The notes under the pieces were generated by a model. It was not told the DNA's origin. It was given only the letters and a program-made list of their open reading frames with translations, and did no database searches. The position numbers and the translations under genes are program-made. Positions 1 to 8,931 of a stretch of 64,000 nucleotides of DNA are shown here, piece by piece (position 1 is the stretch's first letter; every line of letters starts with the position of its first letter). This DNA comes from Mesobacillus maritimus. Lineage in GTDB: Bacteria > Bacillota > Bacilli > Bacillales > Cytobacillaceae. The stretch lies in contig NZ_JAMBNR010000015.1 of assembly GCF_023715205.1 (NCBI RefSeq), positions 1 through 64,000 of the forward strand. The letters are read 5' to 3'.

Positions 1-78
1 TCACCATCTGGGATTCTATTACATTTTCTTCTTTCAGTCGTTTCATCGAAATGACGTCTCTGTCCGAAAATGCAAGAA

Positions 79-121
79 GAGTGTTGACTTCAGTCAACAC
101 TCAATGCGACTGCCCGTCGCA
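79..121. other. Two tandem hairpins downstream of the 47-aa gene
   Basis: Positions 79-102 form an 11-bp perfect stem around a 2-nt loop. Positions 105-121 form a 6-bp stem (TGCGAC / GTCGCA). With the terminator at 126-149 they make three hairpins in a row. Nothing coding could be supported in positions 1-78; a short minus-strand open frame runs off the left edge without a convincing ribosome binding site. Confidence 0.5.
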
Positions 122-150
122 CAAAAACAAGCTGACTCTTCAGCTTGTTA
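121..150 (-). terminator. Intrinsic terminator of the 47-aa gene
   Basis: A 10-bp stem, AACAAGCTGA with TCAGCTTGTT (126-149), has a 4-nt loop. On the minus strand it is followed by a short T run. It lies just after the stop codon at 159. Confidence 0.6.
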
Positions 151-158
151 GATTGAGC

Positions 159-302
159 TTATCCTTCTTCACGTGAGGTTTCCTCAAGCGAAGCATCAAT
201 TACTCCACTATTATAGGAATCCATAATCTGTTGGGTTACTTCAGATGTACCATTTTCAATATAAGAATACGTTTCGCGGTCATTTCGTTTTGGCTTTTCC
301 AT
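159..302 (-). CDS. Small acidic protein, 47 aa (possible DUF4025/YozQ-like)
   Basis: A short open frame encodes 47 residues from an ATG at 302, preceded by a clear GGAGGGAGGAT ribosome binding site. The product starts MEKPKRNDRE, is hydrophilic, and ends in a run of acidic residues. The stretch TSEVTQQIMDSYNSGVIDAS loosely resembles what I remember of the small DUF4025 (YozQ) family of Bacillus, but this is recalled similarity, not a search. There is no signal peptide or membrane segment. A terminator follows the stop, so it is probably a single-gene unit divergent from the uspA gene. The function is unknown. Confidence 0.6.
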   Translation of the reverse strand: MEKPKRNDRETYSYIENGTSEVTQQIMDSYNSGVIDASLEETSREEG

Positions 303-399
303 ATCTTATCCTCCCTCCTGACTATCTTATTGTTCGCCAGTTTGTAACATTCATACAATAAAAACTACTGTATAATTAAGGTAAAGGAGGAGGATAGCA

Positions 400-861
400 A
401 TGGGTTTAACATACAAGAATGTTTTAGTAGCGGTTGATGGTTCAAAAGAAGCGGCTTGGGCCTTTAAGAAGGCCATTGAAATTGCCAAAAGAAACAACGC
501 TAAATTATTTTTGACGCATGTGATTGATTTACGAACATTTGCAACAGTCGAAGCTTATGATCGTACTATTTCAGAGCGTGCAAAGGAATTTGCTGAAGAA
601 CTCCTAGAAAATTATAAACAACAGGCACTTGAAGCGGGGGTGAAAGAAGTCACCTACGATATAGATTATGGCTCTCCAAAAGTAAAAATTGCTAAAGACA
701 TCGCAAAACGTTTTAATGTCGACCTAATCGTTTGTGGTGCTACAGGTATGAATGCAGTCGAACGCTTCTTTATCGGAAGCGTCTCTGAACACATCGTTCG
801 CTATGCCCCTTGTGACGTCATGATTATCAGAACGGAAAAAGAAGAAGAACAATTAAGCTAG
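400..861 (+). CDS. Universal stress protein, UspA family
   Basis: The 153-aa product is a single Usp domain, the usual family length. The N-terminal strand NVLVAVDGS contains the conserved Asp13. The ATP-binding signature G-x2-G-x9-G-S is complete: Gly113, Gly116, Gly126, Ser127. That marks it as an ATP-binding type rather than the UspA type lacking the motif. The start is set by an AAAGGAGGAGG site 8 nt upstream. It is cytoplasmic and such proteins usually respond to energy or oxidative stress. It stands alone, divergent from a 47-aa gene and convergent with argH, with a shared terminator at 875-907. Its exact role cannot be told from sequence. Confidence 0.92.
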   Translation: MGLTYKNVLVAVDGSKEAAWAFKKAIEIAKRNNAKLFLTHVIDLRTFATVEAYDRTISERAKEFAEELLENYKQQALEAGVKEVTYDIDYGSPKVKIAKDIAKRFNVDLIVCGATGMNAVERFFIGSVSEHIVRYAPCDVMIIRTEKEEEQLS

Positions 862-874
862 TCATTCTCCTAAC

Positions 875-907
875 GAAAAAGCACGCAACCTCTTGGTCGC
901 GCGCTTT
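875..907. terminator. Bidirectional terminator between uspA and argH
   Basis: The stem AGCACGCAACC / GGTCGCGCGCT, with two G-T pairs, has a TCTT loop. It is flanked by an A run on the left and a T run on the right, so it can serve both convergent genes. Confidence 0.75.
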
Positions 908-909
908 TA

Positions 910-2298
910 TTATTCTATTGATTTACCTTCAAGGATTTGTTTCCCTTTGTGGATTTGAGCAGATACTTCAACAAAGCCTGTTCCCCCTGCAGAATTTCTC
1001 CGAGCAACTGCGTTGTAAGGATTCAAAGCTTCATATATATCCTCGTCAAATAATGAACTTGCTTCTTGCAATTCCTTAAGTGGAAGGTCCGCTAAGTAGC
1101 AGCCCTTTTGGATACAGTGAAGGACTAACTTACCGACCACTTCATGAGCCTCTCTAAACGGCATCCCTTTTGCAGCTAGATAGTCCGCAAGTTCTGTAGC
1201 ATTTGAAAAATCATTTGTAACAGAAGTCTTCATGTTTTCTTCATTTACCTTCATTGTCTCAATCATGCCAGCAAAGATTTTCAGAGAACCTTTTACTGTT
1301 TTCACAGTATCGAACATTCCTTCTTTATCTTCCTGCATATCCTTATTATACGCAAGCGGCAGTCCTTTCAGGATGGTCAATAGGCTCATTAAGCCTCCAT
1401 AAACGCGACCAGTTTTCCCTCTAATCAACTCAGCCATGTCTGGGTTTTTCTTCTGTGGCATTATGCTACTACCTGTTGCAAACGTATCATCTAATTCAAT
1501 GAAGCGGAATTCTTGGCTTGACCATAAAATAATTTCTTCAGCAAATCGTGATAAATGCATCATCATGATACTACTAGCCGACATAAACTCCAGAATAAAG
1601 TCCCGATCACTTACTGCATCGAGACTATTCTGATAGATTCCATTAAAACCTAGCAATTCAGCACTATACTCGCGGTCAATCGGGAAGGTTGTCCCTGCTA
1701 AGGCTCCAGCTCCTAATGGACTAATATTAATACGTTCTAAGGCACTCGAAAAGCGCTGTTTATCACGCTCGAGCATCCAGAAATAGGCCATTAAATGATG
1801 TCCCAAAGAAATCGGCTGTGCTCTTTGCAGATGCGTATAACCTGGCATAATGGTTTCAACATGTTGCTCAGCCTTTTCGAGCAATACTGTCTGAAACTCT
1901 TGAATTAGACTTTCAATTTCCTTTACTTGTTCTCTTAAATATAAATGCATATCAGTCGCAACTTGATCGTTTCGACTTCTTGCTGTATGGAGCTTGCCGC
2001 CAACTGGTCCGACAAGCTCAGTAAGCAGATGTTCTAAGTTCAAATGAATATCCTCGTACTTAGTCGAGAATTCAAGTTCTTTTTTCTCTGCTTTTTCTTT
2101 TAATGTCTTTAATCCTGTTATGATTGTTTCTGCTTCCTCTGCCGTTAGAATATCGCACTTCGCCAACATCGTAGCATGTGCGATACTCCCTTGGATGTCT
2201 TCCATCACGAGTTCCTGGTCAAAGGAAATGGAGGCACCAAATTCATCGACCCATTCTTCAGCGGAAGCAGTAAATCTGCCGCCCCATAATTTCTTCAC
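910..2298 (-). CDS. argH: Argininosuccinate lyase
   Basis: This enzyme splits argininosuccinate into arginine and fumarate, the last step of arginine synthesis. The product is 462 aa, the normal family length. The superfamily signature [11 protein letters not shown] lies at residues 276-286 and carries the catalytic serine loop. The [12 protein letters not shown] and [11 protein letters not shown] motifs at about 105-116 and 152-162 are also intact. The start is GTG, and its first bases overlap the argG stop by 4 nt (GTGA), so the two are translationally coupled. A terminator follows at 875-907. Confidence 0.97.
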   Translation of the reverse strand: MKKLWGGRFTASAEEWVDEFGASISFDQELVMEDIQGSIAHATMLAKCDILTAEEAETIITGLKTLKEKAEKKELEFSTKYEDIHLNLEHLLTELVGPVGGKLHTARSRNDQVATDMHLYLREQVKEIESLIQEFQTVLLEKAEQHVETIMPGYTHLQRAQPISLGHHLMAYFWMLERDKQRFSSALERINISPLGAGALAGTTFPIDREYSAELLGFNGIYQNSLDAVSDRDFILEFMSASSIMMMHLSRFAEEIILWSSQEFRFIELDDTFATGSSIMPQKKNPDMAELIRGKTGRVYGGLMSLLTILKGLPLAYNKDMQEDKEGMFDTVKTVKGSLKIFAGMIETMKVNEENMKTSVTNDFSNATELADYLAAKGMPFREAHEVVGKLVLHCIQKGCYLADLPLKELQEASSLFDEDIYEALNPYNAVARRNSAGGTGFVEVSAQIHKGKQILEGKSIE

Positions 2299-3503
2299 AC
2301 GTTCACCTTCTTGCCTTGTACCATGCTACTCACTTTTGTAGGAAGCCCCCATAGGTTGATGAACCCTACAGCAGCACTATGGTCAAATTCATCTTCTTTT
2401 GTGTATGTTGCAAGTTTTTCATTGTATAGAGAATAAGGAGATTTTCGTCCTTCAACAATCGCATGACCTTTAAACAGTTTTACTCTTACTGTACCTGAAA
2501 CAAATTTTTGTGTTTCCTTCAAGAATGCTTCAAGCGCATTACGTAATGGCGAAAACCATAGCCCCTCATAAATAAGTTCTGTCATTTTCTTTTCAATAAC
2601 AGGTTTAAAGTGAGCCACTTCTTTTACTAGAGTAATATCTTCTAATTCTTTATGAGCTTTAATCAAAGTCATTGCCCCTGGTACTTCATATACTTCACGG
2701 GACTTAATTCCAACAAGGCGATTTTCAACATGGTCAACACGGCCTACTCCATGTTTCCCTGCAAGAATATTTAATTCAAGGATTAGCTGGGCAAGAGTAA
2801 AGCTTTTACCGTTTAAAGCAACAGGAACACCTTGTTCAAACTCAATTTCGACAATATCAGGTGTATCCGGAGTATCTTCCAGTTCATTCGTTAATTCATA
2901 AGCTTCTTTAGGTGGTGCAGCCCAAGGATCTTCTAAGATTCCACATTCATTACTGCGTCCCCATAAGTTTTGATCTATGGAGAATGGGCTATCAAGGTTA
3001 ATTGGAATCGGGATATTGTTTTGTGCAGCATATTCAATTTCTTCTTCACGCGACCATTTCCACTCACGCACTGGAGCAAGAACCTCCAATTCTGGGTTCA
3101 GTGCTTTAATGGATACTTCAAATCGAACCTGGTCGTTTCCTTTTCCAGTACAACCATGTGCAACCGCTACAGCACCTTCTTTTTCAGCTACTTCCACAAG
3201 TTTCTTTGAAATCAATGGGCGTGATAAAGCCGACACTAGTGGGTATTTTCCTTCATATAATGCATGAGCTTGAAGTGCTATTAAAGCATATTCCTTAGCA
3301 TATTCTTCTTTTACATCTAAAACATATGATTTTACGGCTCCAACATTTAGGGCCTTTTCTTTTACAAAGTTTAAATCCTTACCTTCTCCAACATCGAGAC
3401 AACAAGCAATAACCTCATAACCTTGTTCTTGAAGCCATTTAATGGCCACCGATGTATCTAAACCTCCAGAATAAGCGAGTACAACTTTTTTAGTTTCAGT
3501 CAT
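2295..3503 (-). CDS. argG: Argininosuccinate synthase
   Basis: The enzyme joins citrulline and aspartate using ATP, giving argininosuccinate and AMP. The 402-aa product carries the PP-loop SGGLDTS at residues 12-18 and the family motif [15 protein letters not shown] near 115-129, and is full length. The ribosome binding site AGGGGAGAG precedes the ATG. It is the first gene of an argG-argH operon. The upstream region holds a TATAAT box overlapped by an ARG-box-like sequence, so repression by the arginine regulator AhrC/ArgR is likely but inferred. The separate arginine genes argCJBD/F are not in this window. Confidence 0.97.
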   Translation of the reverse strand: MTETKKVVLAYSGGLDTSVAIKWLQEQGYEVIACCLDVGEGKDLNFVKEKALNVGAVKSYVLDVKEEYAKEYALIALQAHALYEGKYPLVSALSRPLISKKLVEVAEKEGAVAVAHGCTGKGNDQVRFEVSIKALNPELEVLAPVREWKWSREEEIEYAAQNNIPIPINLDSPFSIDQNLWGRSNECGILEDPWAAPPKEAYELTNELEDTPDTPDIVEIEFEQGVPVALNGKSFTLAQLILELNILAGKHGVGRVDHVENRLVGIKSREVYEVPGAMTLIKAHKELEDITLVKEVAHFKPVIEKKMTELIYEGLWFSPLRNALEAFLKETQKFVSGTVRVKLFKGHAIVEGRKSPYSLYNEKLATYTKEDEFDHSAAVGFINLWGLPTKVSSMVQGKKVNV

Positions 3504-3529
3504 TTATGATTCTCTCCCCTTGAATATTT

Positions 3530-3562
3530 ATACAAACAATTATATGTTTATTCATTATAATA
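3530..3562 (-). promoter_or_regulatory. argG promoter -10 with ARG-box-like operator
   Basis: On the minus strand a TATAAT lies at 3554-3559. It is embedded in AATGAATAAACATATAA, which resembles the Bacillus ARG box (CATGAATAAAAATTCAAG type). A second half-like stretch, TATAAATATTCAAG, lies nearer the gene. The -35 region is poor. The operator assignment is inference. Confidence 0.35.
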
Positions 3563-3712
3563 AAACTTAACAGGTTTTGATTTATTTTTCAATCCTTATT
3601 TTCAAAAAAATCATAAATGAGCGGAATTTTCCTCAAAAAGCCTTTATTACGTAGAAGCATCGCCATTTATGTTGTAAAATAAAGGAAGCTATAGAATGGG
3701 GTGAACCAAAAC

Positions 3713-4027
3713 ATGAAGAACTATTTCAAATATAATCAGCGGCTTGGGATTTCGCTACCTTCCTTTGATAGGGATTGGGATACTTACTCTCATGAAACAC
3801 AATATGAAATTCTTCTTTACTGGGAAAAAATTAGGGGGGCAATTCCTGACCGGATTGCTGATTTAGAAGCACTCATTAATTCAAAACAAGCGGAGTTAAA
3901 TAACGAAGCAGATTTCAATCGCTCTTGCCAGTTAAATAGTGAAATTGCCGAGTTGGCTTCGATTATAAATGACCTATGGCTTTGGTACCGAACCCATCAA
4001 GAAATAACAGAAAAAACACATATGTAA
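3713..4027 (+). CDS. Unknown small protein, 104 aa
   Basis: I do not recognise this protein. The product is 104 aa, rich in Asp, Glu, Asn and aromatic residues. There is a predicted helical stretch from about residue 45 to 85 (LEALINSKQAEL, NSEIAELASIIND) that could form a coiled-coil hairpin. There is no signal peptide or membrane segment. An in-frame GTG at 3701 is possible, but the GGGGTGA site sits correctly for the ATG at 3713, so I chose the latter. The upstream AAAGGAAG is weaker. It stands alone, divergent from argG, and is followed directly by a repeat block rather than its own terminator. Confidence 0.7.
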   Translation: MKNYFKYNQRLGISLPSFDRDWDTYSHETQYEILLYWEKIRGAIPDRIADLEALINSKQAELNNEADFNRSCQLNSEIAELASIINDLWLWYRTHQEITEKTHM

Positions 4028-4028
4028 A

Positions 4029-4237
4029 CGAAAAGCGGAGGCGACTGCCCAGCGACGTATGGGCTGGAGCGCTTCGACTGAGATAAAGGAAACACGAAGA
4101 GCGTAAGCGATTCGATGTTGACTTATCGCAGGGAGAAGAGCGAAGTCCACTAGTCGTTAGGAGCCGCAGCTAGACAATGAGAAAAGCGGAAGCGCCCTGT
4201 TTAGCGGCGTATGGCCCGGAGCTCTCCAACTGAGATA
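4029..4237. repeat. GAAAAGCGG-family interspersed repeat, one unit plus a partial second
   Basis: A first unit begins with CGAAAAGCGGAGGCGACTGC at 4029. About 150 bp later (4181) the start of a second unit, GAAAAGCGGAAGCGCCC, appears and fades near CTGAGATAAGAC at 4237. The block is much more GC-rich than its surroundings and carries no plausible gene. Related pieces lie at 19422-19460 and 47608-47769. Such GC-rich intergenic repeats are common in Bacillaceae genomes. Confidence 0.75.
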
Positions 4238-4330
4238 AGACTTTTCTATTCGGTTAACTGTCGCAAAACCTGAAAATGCAATCAAAATGTATTTATACTG
4301 GCATTAATTGTTTTGCAATTAGGAATAAAA

Positions 4331-4363
4331 TGGCTCAGTTCATTAAACTGAGCCGTTTTTTAT
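4331..4363 (+). terminator. Orphan plus-strand terminator
   Basis: The stem GGCTCAGT / ACTGAGCC with a 7-nt loop is followed by GTTTTTTAT. No gene ends just before it. The nearest plus-strand stop is at 4027, with the repeat block in between. Confidence 0.65.
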
Positions 4364-4437
4364 ATCCATTATTAGATGGCTGTTGAACTCTCTTAAAAAT
4401 TCTGCTCCCTATCCAACCATAACCCTCACGACCCAAT

Positions 4438-4625
4438 AAGCGGAGAAATTTCTCTTATATAGGAAATAGCACTAAAAATAGCTTAAATAGATGGAAGGAT
4501 TCCGACTATTGATTCAAAAAACATAAAAATGGTAATTTTGCTTTGCTTAATCGGAAAAATTCCGCTTATATAGCTTAGCTGAATCGAGCCCTATTCTGCA
4601 GTTTAACCGGAATATCTCCGCTAAA
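4438..4625. repeat. Array of four imperfect CGGA..TCCG palindromes
   Basis: Four related short palindromes lie at about 4439, 4491, 4550 and 4606: AGCGGAGAAATTTCTCTTAT, TGGAAGGATTCCGACTA, TCGGAAAAATTCCGCTTAT and ACCGGAATATCTCCGCTAA. Spacing is about 51-60 bp. The rest of the gap between the orphan terminator and the moaB terminator shows nothing else recognisable. Confidence 0.55.
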
Positions 4626-4719
4626 CTTTAAATTTTTGTAAGATAAAATTGCATACCAAAAAAGGTACGACAGCCTTTACCTATCAAAATGTCTCCATCC
4701 AAAGGGTTTTACATCAATA

Positions 4720-4764
4720 AAAAAAATGAGTGTCAATTCCCTATGAAAATTGGCACTCATTTTA
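4720..4764 (-). terminator. Terminator of moaB
   Basis: A long stem (ATGAGTGYCAATT with its complement) is formed by 4724-4738 and 4749-4763. On the minus strand it is followed by eight T residues. It could also work in the plus direction. Confidence 0.8.
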
Positions 4765-4786
4765 ATTTGCATTATTAAATGTTTAT

Positions 4787-5299
4787 TCAAAGATCTTTTT
4801 TTAACTCTCTCACCACATGACCAATCTCAGACAAAATCAGCTTATTCATTGCCAATTTCACAGCCCCTGTGGATCCAGGAGTGGCAAAGACTGCTTTATC
4901 GTTTATTACCCCTGCAGTAGCTCTGGAAAGCAGCGCAGCCGAACCAATATCCTCCTGATAGCTTAACATGCGAAACAGCTCACCAAAACCAGTGATATCT
5001 TTATCGAACATGGATTGAACTGTTTCGATCGTAACATCGCGCTTGGCAATACCTGTTCCACCATTAGTTAATACAACATCAATTTGAGGATCACTGCACC
5101 CTTCAATGACCGCTTGATAAATAGCTTCTCTCTCGTCTTTCACAATGACATAATCAACAACAGTGTGCCCTTTGTCTTCAAGCAGTTCGATCATTAACTT
5201 GCCACTTTTATCGGTATCTTTATTTCTTGTATCACTTACGGTAATGACCTTACAATTTACAGAATTAGGAGCTGCTTGCTTATGTTCTTGCGTACTCAT
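4787..5299 (-). CDS. moaB: Molybdenum cofactor biosynthesis protein MoaB
   Basis: This is a MoaB/Mog family protein acting on molybdopterin in molybdenum cofactor synthesis (adenylation step by family knowledge). The 170-aa product has the MoCF-binding core with TNGGTG at residues 78-83 and the following KRDVT, and PGSTGAVKLA near the C-terminus. No other moa genes lie nearby, but this isolated position next to argG and ackA is also found in B. subtilis. It follows the EcsC-family gene by only 5 nt, so the two are probably co-transcribed. The ribosome binding site is AAGGAGTG. Confidence 0.93.
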   Translation of the reverse strand: MSTQEHKQAAPNSVNCKVITVSDTRNKDTDKSGKLMIELLEDKGHTVVDYVIVKDEREAIYQAVIEGCSDPQIDVVLTNGGTGIAKRDVTIETVQSMFDKDITGFGELFRMLSYQEDIGSAALLSRATAGVINDKAVFATPGSTGAVKLAMNKLILSEIGHVVRELKKDL

Positions 5300-5304
5300 G
5301 AATC

Positions 5305-6144
5305 TTACACTCCTTTATGTACAAAATATCGCATTTGATAATATTTATGTGCAAAGTCCGTCACTTTTCTCGTCAGTTGGTAATTTGCTCCGGCACCGAT
5401 TGCCATACTAATAATTGGGACTCCTTGTATTCTCCTTTTCCGAAACATGAGAATACATACTGCTTTCATAAGCTGTTTGATTGGTTGCTCAACCCAGGTT
5501 ATGTCTGTCAGTTCTTCCTTGCCATGATAAAAGTACAAATCATCATCTTCTGTTTGCTTAAGTTCTTCCATTAATTCATTCCATCCACTTGCCTGCATTC
5601 TTTTCGGCATCATCGCTACATGGAACACTTTTAACGCGGTCATCATTTCAAATGGTGTATTCACTTCAAAGCCATAGGACATTGCTATTAATTGTACAGC
5701 TCTCAGATTAATCACTGCTAATGCTGGGATATCGGCTCCAAGTACAAGGTTTCCTCCACTCCCAGTCATCCCACCTTGAACAAATGAATACAGGCGGTGA
5801 CGGGCAATTTGCTGTTCGGCGATATACTGAATTTGTTCAATCGAAAGGTACCTCATTTCTTCAATGGAATCCATCTCTGGATTGAATATCCGTCCTGCAG
5901 AGAGAATCCGGTCTTTAGCATCCGTCTGCAAGTGTGATCCTTGAATAAACGAGTGTAAATGAAATAGCCAATTGTCAAATTTAGAAAAGAACTGTTCTTG
6001 CACCTCTTCAGGTAACAGGGAAAACGTCCGTTCAATATATTTGTCATAAACAAGTTCTAAATCATTGGGTATATACTCAGAAAGAGAAATCTCCCATTCT
6101 TTTAATTCACCAAGTACTTTCTTGTCCCTTTCTGTTAATGACAT
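5305..6144 (-). CDS. EcsC family protein
   Basis: The 279-aa product belongs to the EcsC family. Indicators are the region ARHRLYSFVQGGMTGSGGNL followed by a hydrophobic segment (about 134-165), and the C-terminal GVPIISMAIGAGANYQLTRK typical of these proteins. EcsC itself is linked to the Ecs ABC transporter, but this copy has no transporter genes next to it and its role is unknown. Two moderately hydrophobic stretches suggest membrane association rather than clear transmembrane passage. It starts with ATG behind GGAGGG and lies 5 nt upstream of moaB. Confidence 0.85.
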   Translation of the reverse strand: MSLTERDKKVLGELKEWEISLSEYIPNDLELVYDKYIERTFSLLPEEVQEQFFSKFDNWLFHLHSFIQGSHLQTDAKDRILSAGRIFNPEMDSIEEMRYLSIEQIQYIAEQQIARHRLYSFVQGGMTGSGGNLVLGADIPALAVINLRAVQLIAMSYGFEVNTPFEMMTALKVFHVAMMPKRMQASGWNELMEELKQTEDDDLYFYHGKEELTDITWVEQPIKQLMKAVCILMFRKRRIQGVPIISMAIGAGANYQLTRKVTDFAHKYYQMRYFVHKGV

Positions 6145-6220
6145 TCGCGAACCCTCCAGCTTGATTTTATCTCTAGTATAGCATAACTAATAATCTAAAA
6201 GCTTCCTGCTAAGAGGATGC

Positions 6221-6251
6221 AAAAAGGCAAAAGCGTTTGCTTTTGCCTTCA
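6221..6251 (-). terminator. Terminator of ackA
   Basis: The 11-bp perfect stem AAGGCAAAAGC / GCTTTTGCCTT has a 4-nt loop and a T run on the minus strand, 7 nt after the ackA stop. Confidence 0.85.
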
Positions 6252-6257
6252 AAAAAA

Positions 6258-7445
6258 TTACTTTGTTAGACGCACAATATCACGTGCAATCATAACTTCC
6301 TCATCTGTAGGAATCACCATGATTTTCACTGGAGAATGTGGGTAGCTAATAAAAGATTCTTCCCCTTGAATTTGATTTAATGCTGGGTCCCAATATACAC
6401 CCATAAATTCTAGTCCTTTAAGGATTCGGGCACGAATAGCTGAACTGTTCTCTCCGATACCAGCAGTGAAAATGATTGCATCGACCCCGCTCATACGTGC
6501 TGCATAAGATCCAATGTACTTATGAATACGGTTTGCAAATACTTGAAGCGTCAACTCTGCACGCTCATTTCCATTTAATGATTCTTGGTGGATATCACGT
6601 AAGTCACTAGAGAATCCAGATAAACCGAGCATTCCACTCTCTTTATTTAAAACATCTAGTACTTCATCCGCTGTTTTGTTTGTTTTCTCCATGATATATG
6701 GAATTAACGCCGGATCAATATTACCAGAACGCGTACCCATTGTTACACCAGCTAGCGGAGTAAAGCCCATGGATGTATCAATTGATTTTCCTGCTTCAAT
6801 TGCAGCAATACTTGCACCGTTTCCTAGATGACAAGAAATTAAGCGAAGGTGTTCAATTGGTCTTCCAAGCATTTCTGCTGCACGCTCAGAAACGTATTTA
6901 TGTGAAGTGCCATGGAAGCCATACTTACGAATACCGTACTTGGTATAGTAATCATAAGGTAAGCTGTATAAGAAAGAATCCTCAGGCATTGTTTGGTGGA
7001 AAGCTGTATCAAATACAACAACTGCTGGTACATTCGGCAAAGCTCGTTGGAATGCACGGATTCCTGTTAAGTTCGCTGGATTGTGAAGCGGAGCCAATTC
7101 CGCAAGCCTCTCAATTTTCTCAATTACTTCTTCTGTAACTACAGCAGAGTCACTGAATTCTTCACCACCATGTACGACGCGGTGGCCAACTCCTTCAATC
7201 TCGTCAATGGATTGAATAATACCAAGAGTTGTGAGTTTATCCAAAAGCATTTGGACAGCTACTTCATGATTTGGGATATCAAGTACATCTTTTTGTTTTT
7301 CACCATTTACAGATATTTGGAAGACCGAATCTTTTAGGCCGATTCGTTCAACAAGTCCTTTAGTAATTACTTCTTCATTAGGCATTTCAAAAAGCTGGAA
7401 CTTTAATGATGAACTGCCCGCATTGATTGCAATCATTTTAGCCAT
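6258..7445 (-). CDS. ackA: Acetate kinase
   Basis: The enzyme makes ATP and acetate from acetyl phosphate and ADP, the overflow branch of carbon metabolism. The 395-aa product is full length. It shows the N-terminal phosphate motif NAGSSSLKF (8-16), [15 protein letters not shown], the GNGASIAAI loop and [10 protein letters not shown]. The ATG is set by AAAGGAGCG. The gene is monocistronic between two terminators. A perfect CcpA cre site lies about 120 bp upstream of the start codon, matching the known activation of ackA by CcpA in B. subtilis. Confidence 0.98.
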   Translation of the reverse strand: MAKMIAINAGSSSLKFQLFEMPNEEVITKGLVERIGLKDSVFQISVNGEKQKDVLDIPNHEVAVQMLLDKLTTLGIIQSIDEIEGVGHRVVHGGEEFSDSAVVTEEVIEKIERLAELAPLHNPANLTGIRAFQRALPNVPAVVVFDTAFHQTMPEDSFLYSLPYDYYTKYGIRKYGFHGTSHKYVSERAAEMLGRPIEHLRLISCHLGNGASIAAIEAGKSIDTSMGFTPLAGVTMGTRSGNIDPALIPYIMEKTNKTADEVLDVLNKESGMLGLSGFSSDLRDIHQESLNGNERAELTLQVFANRIHKYIGSYAARMSGVDAIIFTAGIGENSSAIRARILKGLEFMGVYWDPALNQIQGEESFISYPHSPVKIMVIPTDEEVMIARDIVRLTK

Positions 7446-7565
7446 ATTTCTTTACGCTCCTTTAATTAACAACTTGTACAAGAATCATTTTTTATTCTGT
7501 GCAACAAGCCCTGTTTCTATCTCTCCATTCACAATTAAAGCACTGTCTATTTTGGTTTTCAAATG

Positions 7566-7579
7566 TGTTATCGCTTACA
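7566..7579 (-). promoter_or_regulatory. cre site (CcpA binding) upstream of ackA
   Basis: On the gene strand the 14-mer is TGTAAGCGATAACA, a perfect match to the consensus TGWAANCGNTNWCA. It sits 121 bp upstream of the ackA start codon, upstream of where a promoter would be, which is the arrangement for CcpA activation. The rest of the 7446-7770 gap holds no gene I can support. Confidence 0.8.
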
Positions 7580-7770
7580 TTAAAATATGTTTTAATTCAG
7601 ATATCTAGAAAATTTCGTCAATACAACTTCAACCCTTTATCTGCCTCTGCAGTACAAGCCCACATTAGGTTTTTCTATTCCAACATTCCTTTAGAAATAC
7701 TTATAGATGCTTCTTGCACTAAAATTGGCTTTAGATCTTCCAACAACAAACTCTTGTAAAATAACTCCAT

Positions 7771-7803
7771 AAAAAAGCCCTTCATTGAAGAAATATGAAG
7801 GAC
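7771..7803 (-). terminator. Terminator of ytxK
   Basis: The stem CCTTCAT / ATGAAGG is followed by GCTTTTTT on the minus strand, about 30 nt after the ytxK stop. Confidence 0.8.
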
Positions 7804-7832
7804 ATTTGTTGCATTATATTCTTTGTTTTTAA

Positions 7833-8819
7833 CTATTTTTTATTCTCGGCGACCCAACCGTCAATTTGCTTGAGAATTCTACTCATCGCTTGACCATCAG
7901 ATAGCTTAGGTAAGTCAACAAGTAATGCTTGTTTCGGAGGCTTTACCTGATCGGATTGTTTTTGTAAGATTAAGATGCTTTTGGCAGCTTGTTTATTTTT
8001 AAACATTGAAAGTGGCAACTGTATAACACCTTGAATATATAAATGATTTTTTATAAATTCGTGCAAATGTTTAGCTTGTTCACTTTCAAATAAACCATTA
8101 GGAATAAGAAAAAATAAATACCCTCCTTGTTTTGTATGCTTCGCGCTTTGTTCAATAAATAAATGATGTGCATAGGTATGGCCTGATTCAGCGTGAATTT
8201 CATAGTCTGAAGCGCGAAGGTCATTCGGATAATATCCAATTGGTAAATCACAGATAACAGCATCAACAGGATCGATAAACAAAGGCTCTAAGCTATCCTG
8301 GTTAAAAAACTCTACTTCATGCATTTGCAAGTTAGCATTCACATAAGCAAGTTTAAGGAGGACCTCATCAATTTCACTACCAAGAGATTGAACATTTTTA
8401 TCAGTTTGATGATTCAATACCGCTGATAGTAAATTGCCAGTCCCAACAGCAGGGTCTAACAGTCGATAACTAGTCTGGTCGATAAATTTGCTTACTAAAT
8501 AACCGATAAACATCCCTATTGAGTCAGGCGTCATTTGATGGTTAGGCTGAATATTTTGTTGCATGCCTTTTAAAATCGCTAACTGGAATGCCTTTCGAAT
8601 TTCTTCTCTAGAATAATCCGCTAGCTTTAGTTCATTATAAATCTTCTTAATACGTTTTATGCTAAGTTCACTCAATTCATCTTGAAGAATGTCTCCATGA
8701 AACATATTCTCTCCAGTCTCTGCTAGAGCTTCAAGGTAAGTACAAGATAATTCTTCTGCTAATATATCTGCTGTTTCACTAAAAATAGTAAATAACTTTT
8801 CTACTGGTACAATACTCAA
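7833..8819 (-). CDS. ytxK: YtxK-like class I SAM-dependent methyltransferase
   Basis: The 328-aa product resembles N6-adenine DNA methyltransferases. It has the AdoMet motif LLDPAVGTGNLL (about residues 122-133). In place of the catalytic NPPY it has DLPIGYY, an altered motif I remember as typical of YtxK proteins. The helical N-terminal 90 residues recall type I restriction M subunits. There is no specificity or nuclease gene nearby, so it is not a restriction system. I start it at TTG 8819, correctly spaced from GGGAGG; a longer reading from 8840 would include that ribosome binding site. The substrate is unknown. Confidence 0.88.
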   Translation of the reverse strand: MSIVPVEKLFTIFSETADILAEELSCTYLEALAETGENMFHGDILQDELSELSIKRIKKIYNELKLADYSREEIRKAFQLAILKGMQQNIQPNHQMTPDSIGMFIGYLVSKFIDQTSYRLLDPAVGTGNLLSAVLNHQTDKNVQSLGSEIDEVLLKLAYVNANLQMHEVEFFNQDSLEPLFIDPVDAVICDLPIGYYPNDLRASDYEIHAESGHTYAHHLFIEQSAKHTKQGGYLFFLIPNGLFESEQAKHLHEFIKNHLYIQGVIQLPLSMFKNKQAAKSILILQKQSDQVKPPKQALLVDLPKLSDGQAMSRILKQIDGWVAENKK

Positions 8820-8904
8820 TTCTTTTCCTCCCGAATACAATATTTCTTCATTTTACTCTTCAATATTAGTGGACACAAGCAATGAGTTTATTGGTGATTC
8901 TTAA

Positions 8905-8931
8905 CAAAGAAAACTCGCCAAATAGCGAGCA
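8905..8931 (-). terminator. Possible minus-strand terminator upstream of ytxK
   Basis: The stem CTCGC / GCGAG is followed by TTTTCTTTG on the minus strand. It lies between the tpx terminator and ytxK, so it would end a short separate transcript if used. Confidence 0.4.

Noticed and set aside
7499-7759. 86-codon plus-strand frame upstream of ackA
   Set aside because: It has no ribosome binding site, runs across the cre site and the ackA upstream region, and has low-complexity composition.
7833-8819. YtxK as part of a restriction-modification system
   Set aside because: The catalytic motif is DLPIGYY rather than NPPY, and no restriction or specificity gene is adjacent. It is a conserved housekeeping-region gene in Bacillus.
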